From Gautieria morchelliformis (lineage: Eukaryota; Basidiomycota; Agaricomycetes; Gomphales; Gomphaceae): a DNA stretch of 64,000 nucleotides. The stretch covers positions 31,127 through 95,126 of the forward strand of contig WHVA01000442.1 of the NCBI GenBank assembly GCA_015179125.1, given 5' to 3'. A program made the translations under genes and the position numbers. The notes beneath the pieces are model-generated. The model had not been told where the DNA came from. It searched no databases and saw only the letters and a list, made by a program, of their open reading frames with translations. Positions 12,184-24,011 of this stretch are shown here, one piece after another (position 1 is the stretch's first letter; every line of letters begins with the position of its first letter).

Positions 12184-13899
12184 TCAGGAACAAAAGAATA
12201 AATTCTTCGGCATACCAGACGCGATGACCTTCGCCGATGCATGCATGTCCTGATATCGGCTTGATCAGCGTGTATCATTTGGAATGCGAAGTAATTACCG
12301 TGAGCGATGTCATATGGCAATAAAACGGCCGTGGCTGCGGCGATTGGGAATTGAAGATTAATTGAAACTTCCTTTTGAGATCTACACAGTTTCAACGTAT
12401 CAGGCACAATATCTCTTGCCAGACTTGGCAACCTACAAGACGAGGCTGTCGTGAAGTCGTTAGCTCGTGTTCCATAGGACGGGATGTACTTGGCTAAACG
12501 GATGCCAGCTTGGAGCTTCTTGGCAAGGAGATCGGTTTTGTTCATAAACAAGACGAGGTTGCAATCCTTGAGGAGTTGATTGCTGCAGAGGGACTTCCAA
12601 AGAATTACAGTGTCTTCTAACCTGTTCACAGTCGTGTCTTCGACTAAAACTTGGTCGAAGCAACTGATCGGGGCCAGAAAAATTATCGCGTCGACATCCT
12701 GGAAGTAAGGCGGCCATGCAGCTCGCTGTGTTCTGCTGCCCCCGACATCGTATATTCTCCAATCTGACCCAACGGCATTGCTGGTCTCTCGTGTGAACCT
12801 GTATTCCGTCACCCCAACAGTCTTGAGCCGCGCACGCAAGACATCATCATCAGAGGGTATATAGTGAGTGTCGGCAATGCGATCCAGATCATCTAAAAAG
12901 CTACATCACTCCCGCAGTAAGTTCCCCTGTGCTACACGATGAAGAGGGGGCGGGGCGTACAATCCAGGGAGATCCTGAATATGAAGTTTCCGCTTTTCTA
13001 GAAGCCCTCGAACCACAGGATCTGTCCATAATGCATAGATGTCATCCCGCTGAGCAGCTATGGCTTCCGATATGGCGTCAGCTTCATCGGTGTCGACGGC
13101 ATGTCCTTCTGGGGAGGAATGGTGCCCCAGCTTGCTCAAGACACTTTTCCAGGACGATAGTGCATTAACAGACACCTCACGCAGTTTAGGCGCGCCTGCT
13201 AATTGGGCTGCCTGGCCAGCTGGAGAGAGCCTTTGAATAAGCCTCCGCTCCACGTGCAGGAGGGGTTCCAGTCTCCTCTGGAGATCAAGGTGGTCCGATG
13301 TAAAGGTTGGGCTAACAGCTCTTTCGGGACTCTGTGGCACGTGTTGATCGAGAGTTCCACGCCGGGACTGTGCTTGAGTCATGGCATCCAAAATGAATCC
13401 AACAGAACGTATCAGGTTGAGCTGAATAACGGCTCTCCATGATGCCCGCTCGGCAGCCCATGCCTGAGATAAAGCTAGAAGCAGCGCATTAGCTTGTAGA
13501 AAAGGAGGGACCAACCTGGGGCGTATGGATAATTTGGAAGTTCTTCAGGGCGGTTGACTTTCCTTCGAGGCTATGTGGTCATTATTTCGATTCGCTGGCA
13601 ACACTCATCTATCTCACCTGATTCAGATTGGCCTGGGCAGAGCTATGGCATCAACGCGGAACGAAGACATGTTGAACGGCTGGATGCCTACCAAGCAATA
13701 GTATTTTGACCGGACGCGACCCTTTCAACGCCGCCTTCTCTTCCCTGATACGCTCGTCAATGGTCTCGGAAATGCGCCGGGCCTCTTTCTCCTTCTTCAA
13801 GCGAATCTCTTGTTCACGTTCGGTCTCGTGCGCGACTTCGGCCTGAAGTGCACGGGTCAGCGGATCGTCCCTGCCTTCGTGGGTGCGACCTGGCATCAT
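12184..13899 (-). CDS. Divergent (lineage-expanded) G-protein alpha subunit
   Basis: GTP-binding alpha subunit for receptor signalling. The ATG is at 13899 (an upstream in-frame ATG exists at 14001). The N-terminus ISETIDERIREEKAALKGS leads into VKILLLG. The P-loop is completed by a 15-nt microexon (13618-13632) and the exon starting at 13562, giving GQSESGKSTALKNF. A long insert of over 200 residues follows before switch I (RLKTVGVTEYRF) and switch II (DVGGSRTQRAAWPPYF). NKTDLL supplies the guanine-specificity motif. The C-terminus is FQLIFNSQSPQPRPFYCHMT, then TD..., ending KNLFFCS, with the stop at 12184-12186. The switch II glutamine needed for GTP hydrolysis is Ser here. The arginine of R-x-K-T is retained. 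Large inserts and loss of this Gln are known in the expanded G-alpha families of Agaricomycetes. Confidence 0.88.
13618..13632 (-). other. 15-nt microexon inside the G-alpha P-loop
   Basis: The sequence GCCAATCTGAATCAG is bounded by ..GCCCAG upstream and GTGAGA downstream. Exon 1 ends CTT G (13692), and the next exon begins GA AAG TCA (13562). Joining the three gives L-G-Q-S-E-S-G-K-S, the GxxxxGKS nucleotide-binding loop. Without this exon the P-loop is destroyed. Confidence 0.8.
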
Positions 13900-14897
13900 A
13901 CGGCACCAAGAGCTGAGAGGCAAAGAAGAGGAGAGGCTTGGGCAGAGAGCATCAATGCTCCTGCCTCGGTTAGCGCTCTGCACAACCAAGTGCTTAGACA
14001 ATTCTCACGATGTCGACTACGGCCCTGTCCCACCAACGTGGGTACCGTTATACTACAGACCGACTATATACAAAGCCACCTCGGATCGCTCTACTGGCCC
14101 ATACATGAGGGAATCATACGATAAGTCGTGATGTTGGGAAGGTAGAGCGTCAATGCGCTGTTAGCCTCGTCCTAAGTGGGCTGACGAGATATTCCCATCA
14201 GCTTAGGGGCATCGGAACCTTATGGAGTCATGGCCGGTACCACCCGAGCGGCGTGTCGCGTAGCTGCAAAAAAGGATCAGTTAATTATGAAGAATCCAAA
14301 TATCGGAGTTCTGGAAGACTTATCAAACACACGCAACCGTCTGTGGGCATGAACCCCCGTCGCAATGACTAGTTCGTTGCTCGCCATTACCGTGATCCAC
14401 AAATATCAGACGATGTCCTGTGATGCTAGTGCCCGTGATAGCCCGTGGCAGTAGGTTCGCGAGCGCTCATCTACAGGAGAGGTGATCCACTGAATAGCGG
14501 TAGCAGGCGCCGTCCTAAAGCGGCTGCAGCCCAGTGCAGGAACGCCTGATCGATCCTGTCTCCCTGGCGCAATCGGGATGACTCGGGACACGACCTGCCC
14601 TGCAATGAAGGGAGTTCAGATCTCAGACACGATGTTTTGGAGAGTTCCCTTGTCGAGGACAAGCTTGAAGATTTCACTTCTTTGTGTTTGATGTTGTGTA
14701 TGGAGTCTTGTATACAAGTAATATTAAGTGATACTTACCGTAAGTAGTATGCAGATTGCCACGTCTGATGTCACGAGTCGCGCAACGTCACAAGCGGTCA
14801 CGTGACGAACGCGCTCTTTTTAAAAAGTCGGAGTTTGCTCTCGACAGTGTGATCTCTCTCTCCTCCTACGTCCACCCTTTCTGCCAGGAGCCACAAC
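13900..14897. other. Divergent intergenic region between G-alpha and the RING/RRM gene
   Basis: These two genes are transcribed away from each other, so about 1 kb here holds both promoters. ORFs at 13810-14131 (plus) and 14406-14677 (minus) show no domains or splice support. CACGTGAC-like sequence occurs near 14800 and a pyrimidine-rich tract at 14850-14880 precedes the ATG at 14898. Confidence 0.4.
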
Positions 14898-17220
14898 ATG
14901 CCTTCACACTTTGCAACGGCGCCAACAACACCAGTCCGTGACCGAGCCTCACACTCAAAAAGACCATCTCCACGCACGCCTTCCACGAGTGCCCACACCA
15001 CCCCCTACACGAGCTCCCCTTTCAGTGGCCGTTCTTTTTCATCTACGTTTACTTCTCCCGCCTCCAAGTACTCACCTAGATCACCCTTCCATGCAAAATC
15101 AGCGAAAAGTCTCGCAGATCTCACTGATAATTGGAGAGAAAGGGCACAGCTTAATGGCATCAGGGTCACAGTGCTCGAAAATGGTGAATATTCCAAAGAA
15201 GGCGAGTATATGCACATATTACCTCTGCTGAAGCTGACTGGCGGTTTAGGTATATTCGCCTAGAGCGTCATAGCCTTATTTCCGCTGATGATTCTTTGGA
15301 TCATTCCCATTAACTATCAGGTATGACAGGGTTGTCCTATGGCGTTGCTTTTCGTTAACCATACACCAGCTTCTCTCCACCATAATACGTCTAATATCCG
15401 CCAGAAGTCACTTCCACTTACAAGCCCAGTTTCTTCGCTTCGTCGTTCTCGCCCAAAATTTAGCACACCGTCCCCAAAGACCCACAGACTTCAGTCCCTC
15501 GGCTGCTTAACAGCTCCAGCAGAGCCTCGTCGTCGTCTGTTTGAATCAGTATGCATGTCTTCTGTCCGTTTTATTTCTATGAAATTCACGCCTACTAGCC
15601 ATTCCTGGACACCACCCCTCACGACGACCATGTGGATGCACCACCTTCTGATTCTTCACCGGGCCAAAACTTTCAGGGTCTCTTCAAATTCAATAAGTCT
15701 GATTCCCTTTACCTACACGATCCGAACTCTGCTTGTTCTGTTTGTGACAAAGAGCCTTCCAACACCTGTCGTATGATCGTTCTTTCTCCTTGCTCGCATA
15801 TTTTCTGCTCCTCGTGTTTTACTGGCACTCTCAACATCGTTGGGGAGAAGAATCTGTCGTGCATGGACTGTAACTCCCCCGTCGACAGTTTCCACTTTGC
15901 CCTGGGCGACCTCAATGCAACTTCCTCGGATGTCCTGTCTAAGATGACTACTGTGCTTAGGAACGGACTATCTGAGCCTCTCACTCCTGGAAAACCAAGT
16001 ATCTCGGCCTCAGTGCACGACACCCGACGTGATGGCATTGCTGTTCTACGAATAGACAATGTCCCTTGGGTCTGACCTCTTCAACCTTATGTTCTATTGA
16101 TTCTGACATACATTTTGATCAATGACGCCTTGTCAGGACGTGACTCCCTTTGTTATCGAGCAGTTCATCAATCGCCCTATCATTGAAGCTCACGTTCTCC
16201 TCGATCCCAAAGGCAAGACTCTAAGCCACGCTTTTGTACAGCTTTTACACGAAGATGCGCGCATTGCTCTACGTTCGTCCCAGAATGCTATTCTCGGTCG
16301 AGGCCGTCGTGCTCGAGCGGTTACGGTCACTTTGTCGTCGCAAGAGGAACTCATGGTCGCGGTACGACGTTTGTCATGAATAGAAGCACTCACTGACCAT
16401 CGAAACTAAGCTTTATCCTCATTGGCGAGGAAGATTTCAGGGAGGCGCGCCCTGCTTAGACGGTCTTGACAATGAGCAAGTCAATGAAGCGTTGGAACAT
16501 GGGCTTCTCTCAGATGTCGAACTCAAAAGCTTGCTCAATCTCATCACCACTCCTAATGTCTGTAACTGTTTTATGCAATTTTACTCACAGCGCTCACGTT
16601 CCGGCGCAGTCACATTTCTTAAAGGTACCCTCGCTACCCTTCTACTCACTTATCAGCATCCTGTCTACGTTCCCCTCCGACCTTGATAGTCGAATTTTCT
16701 GGTCGCCCGAGTTGAGGGACTCTCTTTTCTGTCAGTGGTCAAGCAAATTCACTGTTTGCGTTTCATGACATGTCACTCATTACCTACAGATGTCACCATA
16801 GGCAAGTTTTTGAGCCACACGGTTAAATGAATATGTTCCTTCACGTGCACCTATAGCGGCATTCCAGACACTCGCGTCCCGACAGGATGAATTTGAGAGA
16901 CACGACGAGTTGTGCGAAAAGCTTCGCACTGTTAGCCTCAATTGTAGAGGTAAGCGCCCCCATATAAAATCATCACATACTATGGCTTGATGCGTGGTGC
17001 AGCCTTCACAGACTCCCAGATTTTCAAGCTAAAAAATTGTACGGGAGCCAACGACATGGCGGACACGTCTGATCAAGAGCCTCCGTTGAATGTCCCAGAA
17101 CTATCCGAGCTGCATCTTGACATCCCCCAAAATTTCGAACAGCTTGCTGCGCAACTGGGGTTACAACCGAAAACACTTGCCGCTCTACTCCAGCTCCAGT
17201 CCTCACGTGCTTTCCTGTGA
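14898..17220 (+). CDS. RING-finger plus RRM RNA-binding protein
   Basis: The N-terminus from 14898 is Ser/Thr/Pro-rich and disordered (PSPRTPSTSAHTTPYTSSPF), then reads SLADLTDNWRERAQLNGIRV. A long exon (about 15600-16070) carries a RING-like zinc finger: CSVCDKEPSNTC, CSHIFCSSC and CMDC. It is followed by an RRM beginning GIAVLRIDNVPW and continuing in the next exon with VIEQFI, EAHVLLDPKGKTLSHAFVQL and ARAVTVTLSSQEEL. Later exons give PHWRGRFQGGAPCL, VNEALEHGLLSDVELKSLLN and RDSLF. The end is LNVPELSELHLDIPQNFEQL and LQSSRAFL, with the stop at 17218-17220. The order RING then RRM suggests an RNA-binding E3 ligase or a regulator of RNA fate. The splice model between 15190 and 15630 is uncertain because the exon there meets a stop before its apparent donor. 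Confidence 0.7.
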
Positions 17221-17489
17221 GCCCTTCTCATCAGAACCAACCATGCTTTACCCATCCCCCGTCATCTTGGCCCCGTTTATAATGTTATCGAAATGTTGCG
17301 ACCTGCAAGCTGTACTGTAACATGAAACGACTTTGCAATCAAATTATGTTATTTTGTTCTACTTTTGGAAGGCTTGGAAGTAATGTTTGGTGTCCGGCAC
17401 CGTCATGACCGGCAGGGCAGGTGTGTGGATGATCTGGATACACTGCTCGAAATGTCAAACTTAGCTACGATGGAGATCTACTAGGTCGA

Positions 17490-18421
17490 TTAGGTGCCCA
17501 ATTCTCGCTTAGCCTTCGTTAGAATTTGATCTACTTCCTTGATTCGTGTGTCGCACAACTTCTGAAACTGTAATGCTGGGCTTAGTACAAGTGTTGGCGG
17601 AATGCCGACCTTATGAAACGACCAACCTGCTCCCCTTCATCTGACCGAGGCTTCCACTTATGCTTACGCATGCTAGCATCTTTCAATTTACGAAGTTGCA
17701 CGCGAGTATCCTCCGAAGTTTTAGAAGCAGTGTTGAGCAAGGCAGCCCTGGCCTCCATGGTTGGTCTATAAGGAGATAAGACTGTGGAGTATGGATAATA
17801 ACAGCTCAAAATGAACGAGCCCACCTGGGAATGACGATCTTTAGAGTTCGTGCATCCACCTTTTGTGGTGCAATATTCGGTAGCTTAGCAGCATATATCG
17901 CTTTTTCGACGTACTTCAGGTTCTGGGGATATGCCTATCAGAGCAGTGACAGTAAATACATTCTCATAACCACACACCTTGTCTTCATAAAGGGTCACGA
18001 GAAGATTTGTCCCTTCTCGAACACCGACAGTTGCCACTTCCTCAAGGCGGAGCTCCTTCGAGTTCTCAGGTAGGATCACTTTGACGGAATCCAATATCGC
18101 TGGTGTAACGTGACCGATGGCTCTTGCCGTAATTCCAGCAACCTCCTTCCTCAACCAGTCCACAGCTGCCACCATCTTGGTGGAGGTCTTGTCGTATTCT
18201 GCCTGCGCGGCTTCATCTGATAGGGCACGCTGAGAAGTGGGTATGAATCCCGATGTGGACGTAGCATGGGAGCCCTTGACGTCGGACTGAGGGGCTTGTT
18301 TGGCTTTGCCCTTGTTCTTTGAAGCATAGGATCGGAACGAAAGGACAACTGGTGTCTTTATTGTCCACTTAGCTATTATGGATCTTCCGACAAACCCACG
18401 CCTGAGGAGGACAAAGGACAT
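17490..18421 (-). CDS. RRF1: Mitochondrial ribosome recycling factor
   Basis: Splits post-termination ribosomes in mitochondria. The ATG at 18421 gives a basic, hydroxylated presequence (MSFVLLRRGFVGRSIIAKW ... FRSYASKNKGKAK), a plausible mitochondrial targeting peptide. The RRF core follows: KMVAAVDWLRKEVAGITARA, ILDSVKVILPE, VGVREGTNLLVTLYEDK. After a GTGTGT..CTGAAG intron it reads YVEKAIYAAKLPNIAPQKVD and RTLKIVIP. The next exon is PTMEARAALLNTASKTSED, RVQLRKLKDASMRKHKW. The final exon is LQFQKLCDTRIKEVDQIL and ends KRELGT with the stop at 17490-17492. All blocks match bacterial-type RRF in order. An in-frame ATG at 18454 is an alternative start. Confidence 0.9.
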
Positions 18422-18612
18422 TTCCAGGTTAGCCGCCGTTTTTGGACGAGACAAGGGTCACGTGATGGCGTCGCGTCCATTGAGTGCCGGTTACATAACC
18501 CATGTTTGTCAGAAACGCGTCCATATAAATTAGAGTCGCGCCCCTTACTCCTTTTTGTAAGTATACCACCACCACCCGTCATACATATCACTCTTTGGCC
18601 TACAACTGCGCC

Positions 18613-21600
18613 ATGACGAGTAGACTTGATTTGTCGATGGACACGCTTCGGGAAGTCGCTAAACAGACGCTGGGGACATCGGTGCCACTTCTTTTTCCCA
18701 CTCGATATCACGCACATCATACTCACCAGGAATACAGCATGACGCGATACCTGCCGGGTACCTCGAGGAGCTAAGAAGACACGTCGAGTTCTCCAAAGAC
18801 GATACTTTATTTCGCGTCTATCCACAGCCAGGCTATGGTTGTAAGTCTATCATTCGTCCCCTGAGTAACAATGGTGCCACACACCACGAATATTCTTCCA
18901 GATGGAACTGTTAGATGTCTTGAGCAAGGATGCGAGGACGCCACAATCCAGCTTGGGCAGAAAACGGGTTCGAAAGATAACGGCCTAAACGAGGGCGTGG
19001 GCTCTCTAGCTGCGTATCGTGTTCGTCATTGTCTCTGATAGCATTTGAATCATCCAGCGTAACGTCTCACCCACACGTCTGTTATTATATGCAGGTTCAT
19101 GTGCAGGAACACCCTACCCACGAAGCAAATCGATATGCACGCGTCAAAGCCGAAGTATGTACATTGCTATCATCTTTCTTTCTCTTTCCAATCAACTTTT
19201 GTCATAGATCCGCAAGCAATCCAACGGTGCTGTTGTAAGTTCGATGTACCGAGGCTTGATTCGTTCATTTAGTCATCCCCGCATATGTGAGGGTGACATG
19301 GCGATTTTCGTCCATTTTCTCACATTACTGCCCTCTATTTTTTAATCCGCTGCTCCGTTGTGATCCTACTCATCATCACACCGTAGACTTCTTTGTCACT
19401 TCAAGCCCAAGACAGCTCCACGCTGGACGGTGCTACAATACCCCAAAATCAAGCGTCCGGAAGTCTATCCATCAGTATGGATGGTCTCGTAAGGGGTGGC
19501 ACCTCACACTCAACATCGAACACACCGCAGAAGCTTGAACCTTCTGACTCCTCATCCTCGATAATTCCCACTAAACGTTCCTTTGCGGGCGATGACATGG
19601 ACATAGGTGTTCCAAGCCCCAGCCATAGCTCGCCATCAATGTCCAAGAGGCCTAAGGTAGAGCAAATCAGAGCCAACGCAATCCATCCTCTGGGGACGAT
19701 AGATCGCAACTCGTCCGTCCCCGTTAGTGTTAGTGCACCGCGCGCTGGTCCTTTCATGCCTCGCGAGGCCAGGTTCATACTTGATGAGACGATTGCCGCC
19801 AACGACACAGTCAGGACCCCGCTCACGCATTTCTACAAGAAAACTAGGAAGTTGACTTACGATAGGCAATGGATTTTAGAATTTCGGAAGCAGCTTCAGG
19901 AACATCTGGGTTTAACTCCACCCCTTTTCTCCGGCTCGAATGCACAGCTCCCGGCCGTCTCACCAAGTGAAAGTGATTCACTCGGAGGACTGCCCAGGAC
20001 CACACCTCCGGTAAACACGGGTGTTTTGCCAGTGGTCCCTGTTGGACTACCGAACTATGGCGACACAGTAGATTACGAATCTGATGATGATATTCGTGGT
20101 GATAGGTTCGGGAATCGCTTGCTACTAAATAGAGGACCTATTGCGCATCCCGGAGAGTGCGTAACTTTCTACGTTTGTATTCACTACCTTTACACACTTT
20201 CAGCATCGACAAGTTCCTGATTGAGGCTGGAAACTCGGAATTGTTTGATGGTAACGAGTCCGTCGATAAGGCGCTGACAAAACTTGGCCTGAACAAACTG
20301 GGGGAGCACCTTCCTTTGATGACCATTGCCTTAATGCCCCACCAGGTCATTGGTGATTATAAGATCAATTTTTTGTATCGTCCGTTATTGTAACAACTTT
20401 TTCCCCAGGTGTTGCGTGGATGCTAGAGCATGAACGAGGAAGTCACAAAGGTGGGATCCTAGCGGATGAAATGGGTCTGGGCAAGACGTAAGCCCTATCT
20501 CTCGGAATTGCGTAGAAGCTGACAACAATCGCAGTGTTCAAATGTGTCCTTCTGTCCCCATCCTTTTACTTGTTGAAGCTCATGCGTATTATTACAGGAT
20601 ATCCACCATGGTTCATCATCAATCTGATGACCCTGCTGTGAAGTCGACTCTAATTTGCGCACCCCTGGCTTTGTTAGATCAATGGAAGCTCGAGGCAGGC
20701 GCTTTTTTACAGTCTACTTCGCTCTCTTCAAGTTTAATCCATTAGATTGAAACGAAGACGGATGGCGGCTTGAGTTGTCTCATCTATCACGGTACGCAGG
20801 TTTACGACTCAAGTTATATCTTCATTCAATACGTACCTCTCTGAAAGGCCCCAACAAGCCTAAGCTTAAAAAGAACCTGCAGAAATTCGATGTGGTCCTC
20901 ACTACTTTTCAGGTTTGTCTTCTCTGAGCACGCCGTCGGATATTCCCGACTCTACAATTATTTCTTTCAGACTCTTGCCTTGGAGTGGCCGGATGACCGG
21001 AAAAAGAAAAAGAGGAAGAAAGACCAGGGTGATTCCGATGATTTCATGGACAGTGACAGTGAAAAAGAGAAAAAACCTAAAAAGGAGGTGAGGGTGTCAT
21101 ATTGCGCGGTTTCAATTGATTGACATCTAAGCAAGGGTTTACTGCTAAGAATGAAATGGTTCCGCGTTGTTCTAGATGAGGCGCAGAATATCAGAAATCG
21201 AAATACCCGTGTGTCATATTTCAACCATTTCTTGCGTTGTTCTTTTACGAGCAAACAATCTCTTAGGGGTTTCTAACGCTGTTACATATGTTGACGCAAC
21301 CTATCGCTGGTGCCTAACAGGCACTCCCATCATCAATTCACTGTCAGACGGCTATGCTTTAATGAGATTCCTACAGATTAGACCGTGGTATGGTGTGTAT
21401 ACTTTCACGACTTGTCGTTCTGCCTGTGGGGTTTACCATTGACTTCTCAGACTGGCAAGATTTTAATAATCATATCGCACAACTGGAGAAGAAGAGGCGT
21501 TCGTGATTTTCTTCTCGTTCGTACGTGGCACTGACCTTGCCCCTGCAGCTGATCTGGCGAGCTCCAGATTACAAGCAATCCTGAATGCATGTCTAATTCG

Positions 21601-23752
21601 CCGCAAGAAAGACTCGGTCCTCGATGGAAAGAAACTGATTGAGCTGCCGCCAAAAGATGTCGTCCTTCGAAGGCTCACTTTCACACAAGATGAGCGAGAC
21701 ATCTACGACGTGGTGAGTTCTGCAGGCTTCCTTTCTTGAGTGTCTTTGGGCTGACCAATGTACAGATTGAGAAGCGAAGTCAAGCAATAATCAATAAGTA
21801 TTTGAGGGCTGGGACAATTTTAAAGGTGAGTATTCTATTCTTTTATTACGGCTCCATCGCCGGGTTTTGTTAATGCTGTCCTACAGAACTATTCTAGTGT
21901 TCTTGTGCTCCTTCTACGCCTTCGGCAATTGTGCAGCCATCCATGTCTTATCCAGGAAGGAGGCGACGCATTCCTCCTTCCCGACGAAGATCCTACACTC
22001 AAGTATAAAGTGCAAACTGAAATTGACCGAGCTACCACCTTGGCGGGTGAACAGTTTGTTACCGCCCTGAAGGCTAAGCTCAAAGCGACTGCGCTTGAAC
22101 GCATGGCCGCAGAAAAAGCATCAGCGGAAGCAGCGATCGAAGATGAATGTCCAGTAAGCTGTCAACCCTTGCAGTGAGTCTTTACTCGTTGATGCTCAAC
22201 ACGATCAGGTATGCTTCGATACGTTTACCGATCCCATTGTAACACGGTGCGGCCATGTCTTCTGCGCCGAATGCATTGGTATGTTCGGATTCGGATTCTT
22301 ATGTTTCCTAGACTGTTTAATTCGTGCAGACTCGGTTTTGAAGCAGCTGCCCGTTGAAGATGGCAACGAGCGTCGTCACGCTATCGCAGAGCGGCCCTGT
22401 CCTACGTGTAGGGAGCCGATACAAAAGGAAATGCTCTTTGAACTCAAAGCCTTCGAACCACTGGATGCGGTTCTTGACGAAACCCAACCAGCTGTTGTCA
22501 CGGATGAAGATGACGATGACGGCGTGCCGATAGCTCCCGATTGCTTGCCTAATCCCAAAAAAGGAAGGAGCAAGGTCAAAACGCGGTTCACCAAGCGGAT
22601 ACAACAGTCTGACGAGGATTATGACCACTCCGACAACTCTCTCAGTGACTTCATTGTGGAGAGGGATGAAGACGAGGAAGAGAAGGATGCTCGCCGCGAG
22701 TTGAAGCAGAAATTGACCAGGAACAAACGCGTTGTTCTGGACTCGGATGAAGACATTCAAGTAGATGACGAGGTGGAACTTCTCCCCCCCACTGCTGTAA
22801 GAAAGAAAAAAGGCAAGACCGTTCAACGGTTTCTACCGTCGACAAAGATGAAGGTTCGTCAACCACTAGGTAAATTAAAACTGAAACTAAAGACCCAGTT
22901 CCATCAGGAGATGATGTCTTTGCTGAAGGAGTGGGCCGACAAAGAAGATACCAAGAATGAGAAAGTTTGTCAGGTTTCCGTTCAATCGAGGTATTCGTTC
23001 TCACCTACGTTCCAGACAATAGTTATCTCACAGTGGACCTCCTGCCTCGACCTAATAGCAGATTACCTTGATGAAAATGGCTTCACATTCGTTCGGTAAG
23101 GCTGCATCCTAATTCTTTTCTCTCTGACTCTGATATTACACACAGGTATCAAGGGGATATGTCACGTTTGGCTAGAGATGAGGCCGTGAGGATCTTTATG
23201 TCTCAGGGGAAGGTTTGTTTCTCACTGAAACTCCTCACCCTGGATTGACCAATTCATGTGTGATGTAGGCTCGTGTCATGTTAATGTCCCTCAAATGCGG
23301 CGGGGTTGGTCTTGTAAGTGTCGACTGGTCCACCTCGCACTGCAACTCAATTACCGCAGAACCTTACTCGGGCCAATCGGGTCATCTCCATAGACCTGGG
23401 ATGGTCCTCTGCCATTGAAAATCAAGCTTTCGACAGAGTCCATCGGCTTGGCCAAGTGCGCCCAGTTGTGGTGCAGAGACTCGTGATTGAGGATACCGTC
23501 GAGACTCGTATTCTTGCCCTTCAGGAGAGGAAGGTAATGTCCTAACTTTCCACCAAATGATATGTACTAAGCATCGGCTGCAGCAAAATCTCGCGGATGG
23601 TTCGCTTGGAGAGGGGACTGGAAAGAAACTAGGTAGACTGTCGGTCAAAGATCTGGCCAACTGTGAGTATGAGCAACGATGTGATGACTGTATGGGCTGA
23701 TCTTGCATCTGGTTTAGTGTTCGGCCTTGATGCCCGTGGCCGCGAACTTTAA
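18613..23752 (+). CDS. SNF2-family ATPase with embedded RING finger (Uls1/Rad16-like)
   Basis: Chromatin-linked DNA translocase that also carries a RING E3 module. The N-terminal exons (18613 onward) give [20 protein letters not shown] and [12 protein letters not shown], then a Ser-rich nuclear-type region containing TKRSFAGDD and KRPKVEQ. The ATPase begins [20 protein letters not shown]. Walker A is [11 protein letters not shown], with [15 protein letters not shown] (Ia), [10 protein letters not shown] (motif II) and [11 protein letters not shown] (III). The RING is [25 protein letters not shown] and CPTCREPI. An acidic linker and basic patches follow, then the second lobe: [26 protein letters not shown] and [12 protein letters not shown]. 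The stop is at 23750-23752. About 17 short introns are present. The 5' exons could belong to a separate gene, but their spacing and splice sites favour one gene. Confidence 0.85.
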
Positions 23753-24011
23753 AGCACAACTGCAAGATTTCTGTTATTCTTAATTCATGCATTACTCATT
23801 ATTAGATTGTATCTGTTCATCTTCCTCCAGGTGGTCATCTCGTGGACTCGTCTTTCCCCACATTCGTTCGTGTATCCTCAGCCCACCTCTCTCTCTTGCT
23901 ATTTCTCGGTCACATTCTGTTTTTTTACACGACGTTGTAACAGAAAAATAGATGATTTTGATAGTGACAAACTGTGTTACAGATATGTCCCGCAAGAGTA
24001 CCTGCCGCGAT

